From a virus: DNA of 39,874 nt. Location: positions 1 to 39,874 of IMG/VR virus record IMGVR_UViG_3300009154_000107; one strand, given 5' to 3'. Shown here one piece after another: positions 1 through 7,235 of the stretch. The position numbers and the translations under genes are program-made. Within the stretch, counting starts at the first letter, position 1. Each line of letters begins with the position of its first letter. The notes under the pieces were generated by a model. That model was not told the origin of the DNA and made no database searches. It worked only from the letters and a program-made list of their open reading frames with translations.

Positions 1-804
1 ACTGGTGTCAATGTCTATGGTGATCTTAGCATAGGTCCGATTGTCTATATAATGTGTTGGATTCCCAACCACTTGACTCAGCGACAATGTGCGATATCGA
101 GGTGCTTCAGGCCATGCAAGGAATTCTGGTATTTCTCCAGGACGCCAGAACATCATGCCCCGATCATCATCCCAGGCATCTGCATAGTTGTGCGGAAATG
201 CATTTCCAGTATACCATATTTTACCTGTGTTTTGTCTCTTATGGAAATGTCCAGAAAATACCTGCTGCTGGTTTACAAAATGTGTAGCATTCAACAGGCC
301 ATGATCTGGCATTTCTACCATAGCATTCATCTTGAAACGCGGCAGTTCAAAATGACCAAACATGTAGGGCGATTTCAATTTTGGTACACGTTTCCAATCA
401 TCTGCCACCAACCAAGGCACAAAAGCCACATCGCCAATTTCTGTCATAGTGTCTATAACACGGATCTTTGGAAACTGTGTGATATAGGGTATGCTGTGGA
501 TTTCATATTTGTCCCGGTAGAACAGATCGTGATTGCCCAGTATGAATATGGTATGATCAAAATAATCATTCAGTAATTGTAAACCACTAACAGAATAATT
601 TAAAGTGGAAATATTGATAGCAGAACGCATGTGGTGAAAATCACCACCAAAGATACAGGTTTTTATACCGCGAGTTTCAGCCTGTTGGATCATCCATTTG
701 ATAAAACGCTCACAGGAGTCGTTGTGCTCTCTACTGTTGTTTTTCATACCATAATGGAGATCAGTAAATACGGCAACATGCGAAAAGTCTGGATCTTGAG
801 CCAT
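1..804 (-). CDS. 47: gp47-like (SbcD/Mre11-type) recombination nuclease subunit, 3' end cut by window edge
   Basis: The first 268 residues are visible and the frame is open to base 1, so the C-terminus lies outside the window. Metallophosphoesterase motifs occur in order: DLH (D15, H17), GGD (D55), GNHD (N91, H92), H151 in a GHFEL-like context, and SGHFH (H186, H188). This is the two-metal site of SbcD/Mre11 and T4 gp47. In T4, gp47 pairs with the gp46 ATPase to resect DNA ends for recombination-dependent replication; gp46 would be expected just beyond the left edge. The ATG at 804 follows AGGGA at a suitable distance. The gene lies 118 bp downstream of gp55 on the same strand, so cotranscription is likely. 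The family call is firm; the partner is inferred. Confidence 0.9.
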   Translation of the reverse strand, partial: MAQDPDFSHVAVFTDLHYGMKNNSREHNDSCERFIKWMIQQAETRGIKTCIFGGDFHHMRSAINISTLNYSVSGLQLLNDYFDHTIFILGNHDLFYRDKYEIHSIPYITQFPKIRVIDTMTEIGDVAFVPWLVADDWKRVPKLKSPYMFGHFELPRFKMNAMVEMPDHGLLNATHFVNQQQVFSGHFHKRQNTGKIWYTGNAFPHNYADAWDDDRGMMFWRPGEIPEFLAWPEAPRYRTLSLSQVVGNPTHYIDNRTYAKITIDIDTS

Positions 805-922
805 AATCTATCCCTGTGGTCTGCGTAGTTCACTTTAACATCACTGTCTATTGGTCACAAGATACCAAAATAACCAAACCTGTAAACCATTGATGGCTTT
901 AACCAGTCACCAACTGTGATGT

Positions 923-2728
923 CTAGGGTTCTTTCTTTTGAGCAAGTTCGTTGTCAACCATTCTTGTCCACGATGGTGTAGACCCGTGCATGATCAATAT
1001 GTCATCGCGTATGTTTTGATTCTTCTTTTCAATGTTTAATATACGCATAAAACTATTGGTAATAGTCTGTGTATAATATGAAAAGGGGTTTGGCTGCTCA
1101 CTGCGACTTTCATCGAACTGCAGGCCAACCTGACTTAATTGCAGCAGTGCTTGACTTTTCATTTCTTCGATGTAGGTGTTGCCTGTGAGATAAACCTTGC
1201 CGTTTCGGCGTACTACAAAACAACCGTATTCAGTCTCGGGGCACCATACCATACCGTTATACTGGGTAGTTGGTTGGTTTGGATGACTGATCTTGTCTTT
1301 ATTCCTTAACCCTCGGCCATGTCTCTTTCCCCCATGGAAGTTTAAGGAGCTTACCTTTACTTTATTTTTGATCGGCGAGATTACTGATACCCTATAAAAT
1401 TCCCTTAACTCTCCATACGAATAATCCTTGCAGAGATGATGGGTTGTTCGATGTCCGGCTAATGCACAAAGAGCCTGGAACACATTAATGTGTTCCTTCT
1501 TTTGTTGTATATATTTACGTGCCCTACTGCCTCTGCAACTATCACTGTTGACTATAGTATCTATCAGCAGATTCTTCTGATCTGCTGATAGATTAACTAT
1601 GAATTCCATAGTTAAATCTTTGGACATCAAAGTCTTCTGGAATTCCTGCGAATGCTCACGGCAAATAGCAAAGCAGGTGTTGTTTTCTGCTATGGTTTCT
1701 GAGAATCTATACTCAAGATCATTTAGACAGCGTCTGATTCTATCTGTTTTTTTCTCTGATTTTTGCCAGATGTAAATGCATCTCAGTTCTCCATTGGCAC
1801 TGAACTCGTAATTACCTTCAGTTACTATCCAACCAGCTAATTCAACAAATGCATCATCATACAGCATGACATTATTATCGACTGGGTTACCCATCAAGAT
1901 TACGTTATTATCATCTGTTAGATATTCAACTGGTATCAGTCCATTATCGGTTACCAATTTATGACCAGGTGTAACCAGCATGTCTGTGATATGATTGGTG
2001 ATCTTATGCATCAGCCCATCATACTCTCCCCGATAGATCGATTTGATCTTAGACCATGTCAAATTACCATTGGAATATGATAGTATAATATCGGATTCGT
2101 TTATGTCATTCATTCCCAGCCAACCTCTCTGGGTCAACGCCTCGTCACCATCTGCTATGCAGTATCCGCGCCAGTTGCCCCTGTGCCCATAACGCTCGAC
2201 TAATTTCATAAACATTAATGCAAGGTTGTTGGTCATTTTGCCATGCTCTTTGCAGAAGTACCCGTTCTCAAGACCGTCTTTCCAATGACTCTTAAGAACA
2301 CATTCCAATTGGTTGTTTCTAAGTATAAAGTGCTGAAACGGGGGAAAATTACAACGTATGTGCCTCTCTGATTCAGTTTTGGCTTTGTCAATCTTGTCAG
2401 GATTTAATGGTATATGGTCATGTGTCATGACCCTGATAACGATACTTTCTATTGGAATATCATCGATTGAAATTTTGCTTTTGAAATCTTTAACACCGCG
2501 ACCTATCTGCTCTTTTTTCTCCAATGTCTGCAGTTCCAGCAGTTTTTTCTTGCGTGCATCATTGATGCGAGTTTCAGTTATAGCTGCCTTGCTAGACACT
2601 ATGAAATCGTATTTGGCATGTGTTGGGTCAAGGTAACTACAATAACTGGTTTTGCTACGGTGTATCTCCTCTAAAAGTTCCTTGTTTGTAAGGTATTTTA
2701 TTTTTATGGGGGGAGGTGATACTGCCAT
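923..2728 (-). CDS. 55: Late-transcription sigma factor gp55-like, interrupted by an intein
   Basis: The precursor is 601 aa and should splice to 273 aa (189-residue N-extein plus 84-residue C-extein). The C-extein motifs ALLQLSQVGLQFDE, PFSYYTQTITNSF and RILNIEKKNQNIRDD match the sigma region 2 core-binding helices of gp55 proteins from marine T4-like phages. The N-extein has KYLTNKELLEEI and GHRGNWRGY. T4 gp55 (185 aa) directs host RNA polymerase to TATAAATA late promoters, and boxes of that kind occur in this window. I chose the ATG at 2728, which has AAAGGA 5-10 bases upstream; an in-frame start at 2782 lacks a good ribosome site. The intein splits a highly conserved region-2 segment, so the unspliced protein should not work. 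A sigma70-type promoter lies upstream at 2949-2977. Confidence 0.85.
   Translation of the reverse strand: MAVSPPPIKIKYLTNKELLEEIHRSKTSYCSYLDPTHAKYDFIVSSKAAITETRINDARKKKLLELQTLEKKEQIGRGVKDFKSKISIDDIPIESIVIRVMTHDHIPLNPDKIDKAKTESERHIRCNFPPFQHFILRNNQLECVLKSHWKDGLENGYFCKEHGKMTNNLALMFMKLVERYGHRGNWRGYCIADGDEALTQRGWLGMNDINESDIILSYSNGNLTWSKIKSIYRGEYDGLMHKITNHITDMLVTPGHKLVTDNGLIPVEYLTDDNNVILMGNPVDNNVMLYDDAFVELAGWIVTEGNYEFSANGELRCIYIWQKSEKKTDRIRRCLNDLEYRFSETIAENNTCFAICREHSQEFQKTLMSKDLTMEFIVNLSADQKNLLIDTIVNSDSCRGSRARKYIQQKKEHINVFQALCALAGHRTTHHLCKDYSYGELREFYRVSVISPIKNKVKVSSLNFHGGKRHGRGLRNKDKISHPNQPTTQYNGMVWCPETEYGCFVVRRNGKVYLTGNTYIEEMKSQALLQLSQVGLQFDESRSEQPNPFSYYTQTITNSFMRILNIEKKNQNIRDDILIMHGSTPSWTRMVDNELAQKKEP
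1178..2161 (-). other. Intein (328 aa) with LAGLIDADG-type homing endonuclease domain, inside gp55
   Basis: The intein runs from Cys190 to Asn517 of the precursor, and Thr518 is the +1 nucleophile. Block A is CIADGDEALTQRGW, typical of an N-splicing domain. Block B contains TPGHKL, giving the TxxH signature. Two endonuclease-type helices follow: VELAGWIVTEG at 295-305, and NLLIDTIVNSDS at 386-397, where the usual terminal DG is DS. The C-terminal splice domain ends YGCFVVRRNGKVYLTGN, with Gly instead of the usual penultimate His. Removing it joins WRGY directly to TYIEEM, restoring a continuous gp55 core. Cleavage by the endonuclease is uncertain because the second motif is imperfect. Splicing looks likely because all terminal catalytic residues except the penultimate His are present. 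Confidence 0.9.
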
Positions 2729-2756
2729 GATATTCCTTTGTAGATTAACAGAATGA

Positions 2757-2834
2757 CTATGAAGTGCTGTTGGTGTTAACACCCACAGCTTCCTGCTTCA
2801 TCCCAGTTCTGTTTACACCCACAATCTTACTCAT
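2757..2834 (-). CDS. Possible 25-aa leader peptide upstream of gp55
   Basis: This short frame in the gp55 5' leader begins MSKIVGVNRTGMKQ and ends 28 bases before the gp55 start. A GGA core lies about 9 bases upstream of its ATG. It contains a VGVN motif twice, matching the 13-base direct repeats at 2776-2788 and 2811-2823. I do not recognise it, and a frame this short can occur by chance. It may be a leader peptide or simply part of a regulatory untranslated region. Confidence 0.2.
   Translation of the reverse strand: MSKIVGVNRTGMKQEAVGVNTNSTS
2776..2823. repeat. Two 13-bp direct repeats in the gp55 leader
   Basis: GTTAACACCCACA (2776-2788) and GTTTACACCCACA (2811-2823) differ at one base and are 35 bp apart. 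The first copy overlaps a 12-bp perfect palindrome, GGTGTTAACACC (2772-2783). They lie in the gp55 leader and could be a protein-binding site. They could also simply reflect the VGVN repeat of the possible leader peptide. Confidence 0.4.
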
Positions 2835-2948
2835 GGTCGAGTTCCGGTCCACAGGCGAGTTTTTTACAGACCCGACACTTCCTGCCGAGTCTTTGCGGTA
2901 TTTCTACCCAGGTATCCCGAGATCGCTCTCTTGCTACACCACTACTTA

Positions 2949-2977
2949 TATATATCTAGCGCAGGCATTTCTGTCAA
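2949..2977 (-). promoter_or_regulatory. Sigma70-type promoter reading toward gp55
   Basis: On the minus strand a perfect -35 TTGACA (2972-2977) is followed by a 17-bp spacer and TATATA (2949-2954). Transcription should start near 2942, giving a 5' leader of about 214 nt before gp55. A second TTGACA lies at 2996-3001 without a good -10. The host polymerase would read this promoter, consistent with gp55 being made before late transcription. Confidence 0.6.
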
Positions 2978-3083
2978 TATTGGTGTGGATTATTTTGTCA
3001 ACACGCTATCCATCTGTTGACCTAAAGGAAAACAACTTCCGCTTGGAAGATTAAAAAACAACAACAGATAAGATCTGCTGATG

Positions 3084-3105
3084 GTTCACATTTGCAAATG
3101 TGAAC
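3084..3105. repeat. 22-bp perfect palindrome in the divergent control region
   Basis: The half-site GTTCACATTTG (3084-3094) is followed directly by its exact reverse complement (3095-3105). It lies between the predicted leftward start near 2942 and the rightward late start near 3156, so it is outside both predicted transcripts. That makes a DNA operator for a dimeric protein more likely than an RNA hairpin. No T-run follows on either strand, so it is a poor terminator. The rest of 2729-3173 holds the promoters and possible leader peptide listed separately and no other convincing gene. Confidence 0.7.
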
Positions 3106-3142
3106 TATTGCAGAGCCGTCTTTCACCACCGGCTGCGCCAAG

Positions 3143-3150
3143 GCTAAATA
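3143..3150 (+). promoter_or_regulatory. Late promoter box (GCTAAATA) for the baseplate operon
   Basis: GCTAAATA matches TATAAATA at six of eight positions and lies 23 bp before the TTG start of the first baseplate gene. By analogy with T4 late promoters, transcription would begin near 3156. This leaves a short leader containing the GGGGGG ribosome site at 3161-3166. Confidence 0.5.
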
Positions 3151-3173
3151 TTAGATGGTAGGGGGGCAACAAT

Positions 3174-4259
3174 TTGAGTTTTCTTGGTTTTACATCACTT
3201 AATCCATTCAGTGAAGACAAACCCTCTGCTCCACCAAATCCTTCTGCAGGTGCTGCAGGCCTGCCACCACCACCTGGTGGAACAATATCAGCATCCGCCA
3301 GTGCGGTTCCTGCAGTAAGTTCAGCAATCTCTGCATCTAACAGAGCAGTCTCTGCCTCTAGTCAGGCAACTGCTGCACCAGTAGGTGCAACAAATATTGG
3401 TACAGTAATTGCCCGCCAATCTGCAAATCAAGCAGCAACTCCCCAACCACAATCGTTGAATCCCATACCCATACCCCCGCCGCCGCCAGCACAGCAGAAT
3501 CTCAATGATGCTGCAGGCAGGCGAGTAAGACTACGCCCAAAGCCCAATGCCATGCGTCAGATATTGGGAAGTGCTGGCAGCGGAGGAGGCCTGTTGAGTC
3601 CACTATACCTCACCAATGGCATGTTGTTTCCGTATCAACCTGTGATCACATACAGCCAAGATGTGATCTATAATGCTATGGAAATAGTTCATGCCAACCA
3701 AGATTTTTACTCATACAGCAAGACTCCGGCACTGAAATTAACAGTTGAAGGTGAATTTACGGTACAGAATCAGTCAGAAGGTATATACGCATTGGCCTGT
3801 ATACATTTTCTCAGAACTGTCACCAAGATGGATTTTGGCAATGGACAAAATCCCGGGCAACCACCACCGGTGTTGCTGTTTGATGCCTACGGTCAATGGA
3901 TGTTTAATGCACTGCCGGTGATCGTAACACAATTTTCAGTAACATTACCAAAAGACATTGATTATGTAGCAGTAGGGACCAGTTCCTCGGCTAATAATAC
4001 TCTGGTAACTGCGCAACCAACTCCAGCAACAGCCGGCGCTGTTGCAAGTACATTTGATGCTATCAATAATCCAACACTGGCCGCTAACAACAGCAATGCA
4101 CCCGGTGGCACTACTAACGCCCAAGGTTATGCATGGTTACCATCGGTGTTTAGCATAACAGTTCAATTGACTGTGCAGAATACTCCGCAACGTCTACGTG
4201 CCTTTAATCTAAATGAATTCCGCACCGGACAATTGTTGACACAAGGAACCTGGGTATGA
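3174..4259 (+). CDS. Baseplate tail-tube-associated protein, gp48/gp54-like
   Basis: The 361-aa product has a Pro/Ala/Ser-rich N-terminal stretch (about residues 12-115). A conserved domain follows with FPYQPVITYSQDVIY, VHANQDFYSYSKTPALKL, EFTVQNQSEGIYALACIHFL and PPPVLLFDAYG. This pattern is typical of the gp48/gp54 family in T4-like phages. Those proteins sit on the baseplate hub and cap or start the tail tube. The length is close to T4 gp48 (364 aa). The start is TTG with GGGGGG 8 bases upstream, which gives the N-terminus MSFLGF; an ATG at 3155 is out of frame. The gene overlaps gp53 by four bases (ATGA). Whether it is the gp48 or the gp54 equivalent cannot be settled here. Confidence 0.65.
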   Translation: MSFLGFTSLNPFSEDKPSAPPNPSAGAAGLPPPPGGTISASASAVPAVSSAISASNRAVSASSQATAAPVGATNIGTVIARQSANQAATPQPQSLNPIPIPPPPPAQQNLNDAAGRRVRLRPKPNAMRQILGSAGSGGGLLSPLYLTNGMLFPYQPVITYSQDVIYNAMEIVHANQDFYSYSKTPALKLTVEGEFTVQNQSEGIYALACIHFLRTVTKMDFGNGQNPGQPPPVLLFDAYGQWMFNALPVIVTQFSVTLPKDIDYVAVGTSSSANNTLVTAQPTPATAGAVASTFDAINNPTLAANNSNAPGGTTNAQGYAWLPSVFSITVQLTVQNTPQRLRAFNLNEFRTGQLLTQGTWV

Positions 4260-4570
4260 CGCAAGCAGCCTACAATGGCAGTAGTCCATATGCAAGTACT
4301 CCGCAGGTGGTCAATCATCTTCCATATTTGGATTTTTGGGATACTAATACCGTAGTATTGGTTAGTCCAACTGATCAATACTATACAGTACCTCGGACCT
4401 ATCAACATAGGCCAGATCTATTGAGTTACGACCTCTATGGTACTACTGGTTATTGGTGGGTTTTTGCCATGAGAAATCCTGATGTCATACAAGATCCAAT
4501 CTATGATATGGTAACCGGTATTAGCATTTATCTTCCGGCCCAAAGTTCACTCCCGTTGGGAGGCGGTTAA
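4256..4570 (+). CDS. 53: Baseplate wedge protein gp53
   Basis: The 104-aa protein contains YTVPRTYQHRPDLLSYDLYG, TGYWWVFAMRN and DPIYDMVTGISIYLP. This is the core signature of the gp53 wedge family: an RPDLLSY-LYG segment, then WWVF, then DP-G-IYIP. It is shorter than T4 gp53 (196 aa), as in many marine T4-like phages. In T4, gp53 is added late in wedge assembly and lets six wedges join around the hub. AAGGAA lies upstream of the ATG. The start overlaps the stop of the gp48/54-like gene, and its stop overlaps the next start (TAATG), so the three genes should be translated in a coupled way. Confidence 0.85.
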   Translation: MTQAAYNGSSPYASTPQVVNHLPYLDFWDTNTVVLVSPTDQYYTVPRTYQHRPDLLSYDLYGTTGYWWVFAMRNPDVIQDPIYDMVTGISIYLPAQSSLPLGGG

Positions 4571-7188
4571 TGTCCTATTTGTTTGGACTTTTTGGTTCCA
4601 GCTCACCAGAACCGTCTGTCAATCAAAATGGTGCTGCTGCCAATGCCAAAGCAGGAGCGCCGGTAACTGCTGCACCCGATCCAATACAAGCAGTTGCCGC
4701 TAAGGCCACAGCAATTGGTCAAAATGTTAGTCCTCAGGTTACTGCTGGGTCTTATACAGCCACCGCTGCTCAAAATGTCAGCCCCGAGCAAGCCGCCATA
4801 AAAGCCAAAGGTCAGACTGCGGCACCAGACGCCAACACCGTTGACGGTGTTAGCCAAATTTCTAGAAATACAATAAATGAGATAATTAGACCAAATATAT
4901 TAGATTCTTACGCTAGTTATACCTATCATATACGATGGAGTCTCACCAGCGAAAACGATGCAGGCGGGGTGATCAACGGCGGTAATGACCGTAATTTCCG
5001 CAATGGAGTCAATAAGATAGTGATTGCCGAAAGTGGTACGGTAGCACTATACAGCATAGCAGAAATGACCATTGAAACCTTGATGCCAGGGTCTCCAACT
5101 ACGCCACAAACCACTGACAAACAAATCCACATGACCATTACTGAACCATATGGTCTTACATTAATAGACAATCTTTTTAATGCTTCGCGGAGCATTGGTA
5201 TACAAAACTATACTACAACTCAGGCCTACTTTATAGAACTATGGTTTCAGGGCTATAATGAAGACGGCAGTATAGGTCAGGAACTACAAAACGTCTATAA
5301 ACTGTTCAACGTTCAATTGAAAACACTCGAAGCTGACAGTACAGAAAGTGGCACGACATATAAATTAGTATTTCTTTTACAGAATCAATTCGCCCATGCA
5401 GATCATGTCAGTGCTGCCAGCAGCAGCGTACAGATAGGACCAGTTACCACAGTTGGCCAGTTCTTTAATCAATACGCTGACAGGTTAACAGCCATAAACG
5501 CTGAATTGTATGACGATAAATTGCCAAGGATAAAATATGTCATCAATCCTGGTATACTAGCCTCCTATCAATTTGATCGCAGCCCTACTACCAATCAACG
5601 CAGCAATGCCACTGCAGATCTCAATGCCAATAATCCCACAATACAAATAGCGCGAGGCATGGATATCACCACAGTGACCAATTTTGTAGTCAGCATGACT
5701 AAACAGGGTCAAAAACTCTATGTTGGCGAATCAGAAACACAAAACGGTGCTGGTACCACATCGGGTGCTAGCCTAAAAGTTAATGGCATGACCAACCTGG
5801 TGATTATACATACAAAAACCAGCACAGGTGTCTGGGATCCACAATGCAATGACTATGTAAGAACTGTTACATACACATTGAAAAAATATCCAACTGGACG
5901 TGCAATAGGAGATCTAAAAAATGCTGCCAATACACGCAAACCTGAGGTACAGTCTGCTAGACAGGCTGCTATGTCACAATCTCATAATTTTATCAAACAC
6001 TATTACTACACGTATACTGGTAAGAATCTAGATGTCAGTAAATTTGAACTGAAAATCAACATCACCAATCAATTGGGCATCTTGAATAATCTCGGCAACA
6101 ACCTCTATGATAATTATACAGTAGGTCCTTTATTAAACAACACAGGTGTTGGCTACAAAACTTTGAATCAAACTCTGCCAAATACGCCAGGAACGGTGGT
6201 ACCCAACAACAATGTCACAAGAGCAGGAGACTCTACAACAGTAGCAACAGCAGTAGGGGCAGCAGCAACAGCAGCAGTCAACCAACAATTGACCAGTGCT
6301 ACTGCTACAATTCAGCAGCAAAGTGCGGCCGCACAGGCAGCGGTCAACAACACCCCTGCTTATCAAATAGCTCTTAACAAACCAGCCAATCAGCGCACTA
6401 ACGCAGATCTTGCAGTGATTTCAGCTGGTCAAAAAATCATATCTTCTACTGCTGCCAGTTCAGCAACCCCCATTGTGTCAAAGAGTGCGCCACCAACACC
6501 GGTAACACTACAGCGCCGATTATCTTATCTAGAAGATGTTGGGACACCGCTGTTTGATCCTAATCCATTTCCAATCAGTGGTAGAGCCAACAGTGAACCT
6601 GTTGTTCAAAATTCCATAGGTGGTGGCGTTGGCGATAATCAAGATGCCAGTTCTGGTACCAGTGCTGCCAATACTCCGCCAAGTCGTGGTCTAGTAGCCA
6701 GTATATTGAATGAATGCAGTGGGCAGGGATTTGTTAATCAAAAATTGGAAATACGCGGAGATCCATATTGGTTGGGATTTGGCAATATACTAGAAAATGC
6801 CTTGGTAGGCGATGGTACTCAGACTCCTGCGGTGGCTGCAGCTAAATTAGACAGTGTTTGGATTCTCGACGGCGATGTAGGATATATTTTCACTTTGAGA
6901 ACTGGGCAATCCTACAATGAGTCAACAGGACTAATGGATTTTAATGGCAAAACCATATCTTGGGATGGATACTACAAGGTTATCAAGGTTACTAGTACAT
7001 TCAAAGGCGGAGTCTTTACGCAGGTGTTGGAATCAATCAAAGATATTCTTACTGATCCTCCAAGCACACAGACCAATAATACACCAAATGCAATTCAAAC
7101 CGCTGTTAACGCCGCAGCAGCAAACATTAACAAAAACACCGACAACACAGTTAATAATATCAACAGGGCCGCTGCAAATTACCAATAA
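4570..7188 (+). CDS. Large baseplate hub-like structural protein (possible gp27 role)
   Basis: The protein is 872 aa. An Ala/Gln/Thr-rich N-terminus (about 12-95) precedes a first conserved block (about 115-330) with SYTYHIRWSLTSEND, GTVALYSIAEMTIE and AYFIELWFQGYNEDG. A second block (about 360-520) includes YYYTYTGKNLDVSKFEL. An Ala/Gln/Thr linker lies around 545-640, and a C-terminal block (about 705-850) has LEIRGDPYWLGFGN and GYYKVIKVTSTFKGGVFTQV. The RGDP...G pattern followed by a Y-V-S-F-G-F-Q strand resembles the last domain of phage tail-hub proteins (gp27/gpD type). Its position just before the gp5-like gene fits, since T4 gp27 binds gp5. The role is inferred from this pattern and context. 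It starts on TAATG after gp53, preceded by GGGAGG. Confidence 0.5.
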   Translation: MSYLFGLFGSSSPEPSVNQNGAAANAKAGAPVTAAPDPIQAVAAKATAIGQNVSPQVTAGSYTATAAQNVSPEQAAIKAKGQTAAPDANTVDGVSQISRNTINEIIRPNILDSYASYTYHIRWSLTSENDAGGVINGGNDRNFRNGVNKIVIAESGTVALYSIAEMTIETLMPGSPTTPQTTDKQIHMTITEPYGLTLIDNLFNASRSIGIQNYTTTQAYFIELWFQGYNEDGSIGQELQNVYKLFNVQLKTLEADSTESGTTYKLVFLLQNQFAHADHVSAASSSVQIGPVTTVGQFFNQYADRLTAINAELYDDKLPRIKYVINPGILASYQFDRSPTTNQRSNATADLNANNPTIQIARGMDITTVTNFVVSMTKQGQKLYVGESETQNGAGTTSGASLKVNGMTNLVIIHTKTSTGVWDPQCNDYVRTVTYTLKKYPTGRAIGDLKNAANTRKPEVQSARQAAMSQSHNFIKHYYYTYTGKNLDVSKFELKINITNQLGILNNLGNNLYDNYTVGPLLNNTGVGYKTLNQTLPNTPGTVVPNNNVTRAGDSTTVATAVGAAATAAVNQQLTSATATIQQQSAAAQAAVNNTPAYQIALNKPANQRTNADLAVISAGQKIISSTAASSATPIVSKSAPPTPVTLQRRLSYLEDVGTPLFDPNPFPISGRANSEPVVQNSIGGGVGDNQDASSGTSAANTPPSRGLVASILNECSGQGFVNQKLEIRGDPYWLGFGNILENALVGDGTQTPAVAAAKLDSVWILDGDVGYIFTLRTGQSYNESTGLMDFNGKTISWDGYYKVIKVTSTFKGGVFTQVLESIKDILTDPPSTQTNNTPNAIQTAVNAAAANINKNTDNTVNNINRAAANYQ

Positions 7189-7222
7189 TGAAAAATCCTG
7201 AAGAATTATAGCAGTTTTTAAC

Positions 7223-7230
7223 CATAAATA
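7223..7230 (+). promoter_or_regulatory. Late promoter box (CATAAATA) abutting the hub-lysozyme start
   Basis: CATAAATA matches the late consensus at seven of eight positions. It ends five bases before the ATG at 7236. With T4 geometry (box about -13 to -6) transcription would begin at the A of the ATG. No Shine-Dalgarno sequence lies close to this start, so a leaderless mRNA is predicted. Confidence 0.65.
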
Positions 7231-7235
7231 TCTGT

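Noticed and set aside
52-576. 174-codon plus-strand frame
   Set aside because: It lies antisense to the gp47-like gene, whose metallophosphoesterase motifs are complete; the plus-strand product shows no recognisable pattern.
2830-2945. Minus-strand stretch encoding a CxxC...C...H peptide (CRVCKKLACGPELDH)
   Set aside because: It looks like a zinc-knuckle but no ATG, GTG or TTG start exists between the upstream stop and the motif.
2764-3054. 96-codon plus-strand frame in the divergent region
   Set aside because: No ribosome site or recognisable motif. It runs across the minus-strand promoter and leader, so it is probably chance.
3155-3202. ATG placed at the late start after GCTAAATA, with a G6 run that might allow frameshifting into the baseplate gene
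   Set aside because: The frame closes after 15 codons. A TTG start with GGGGGG as ribosome site explains the gene without a frameshift.
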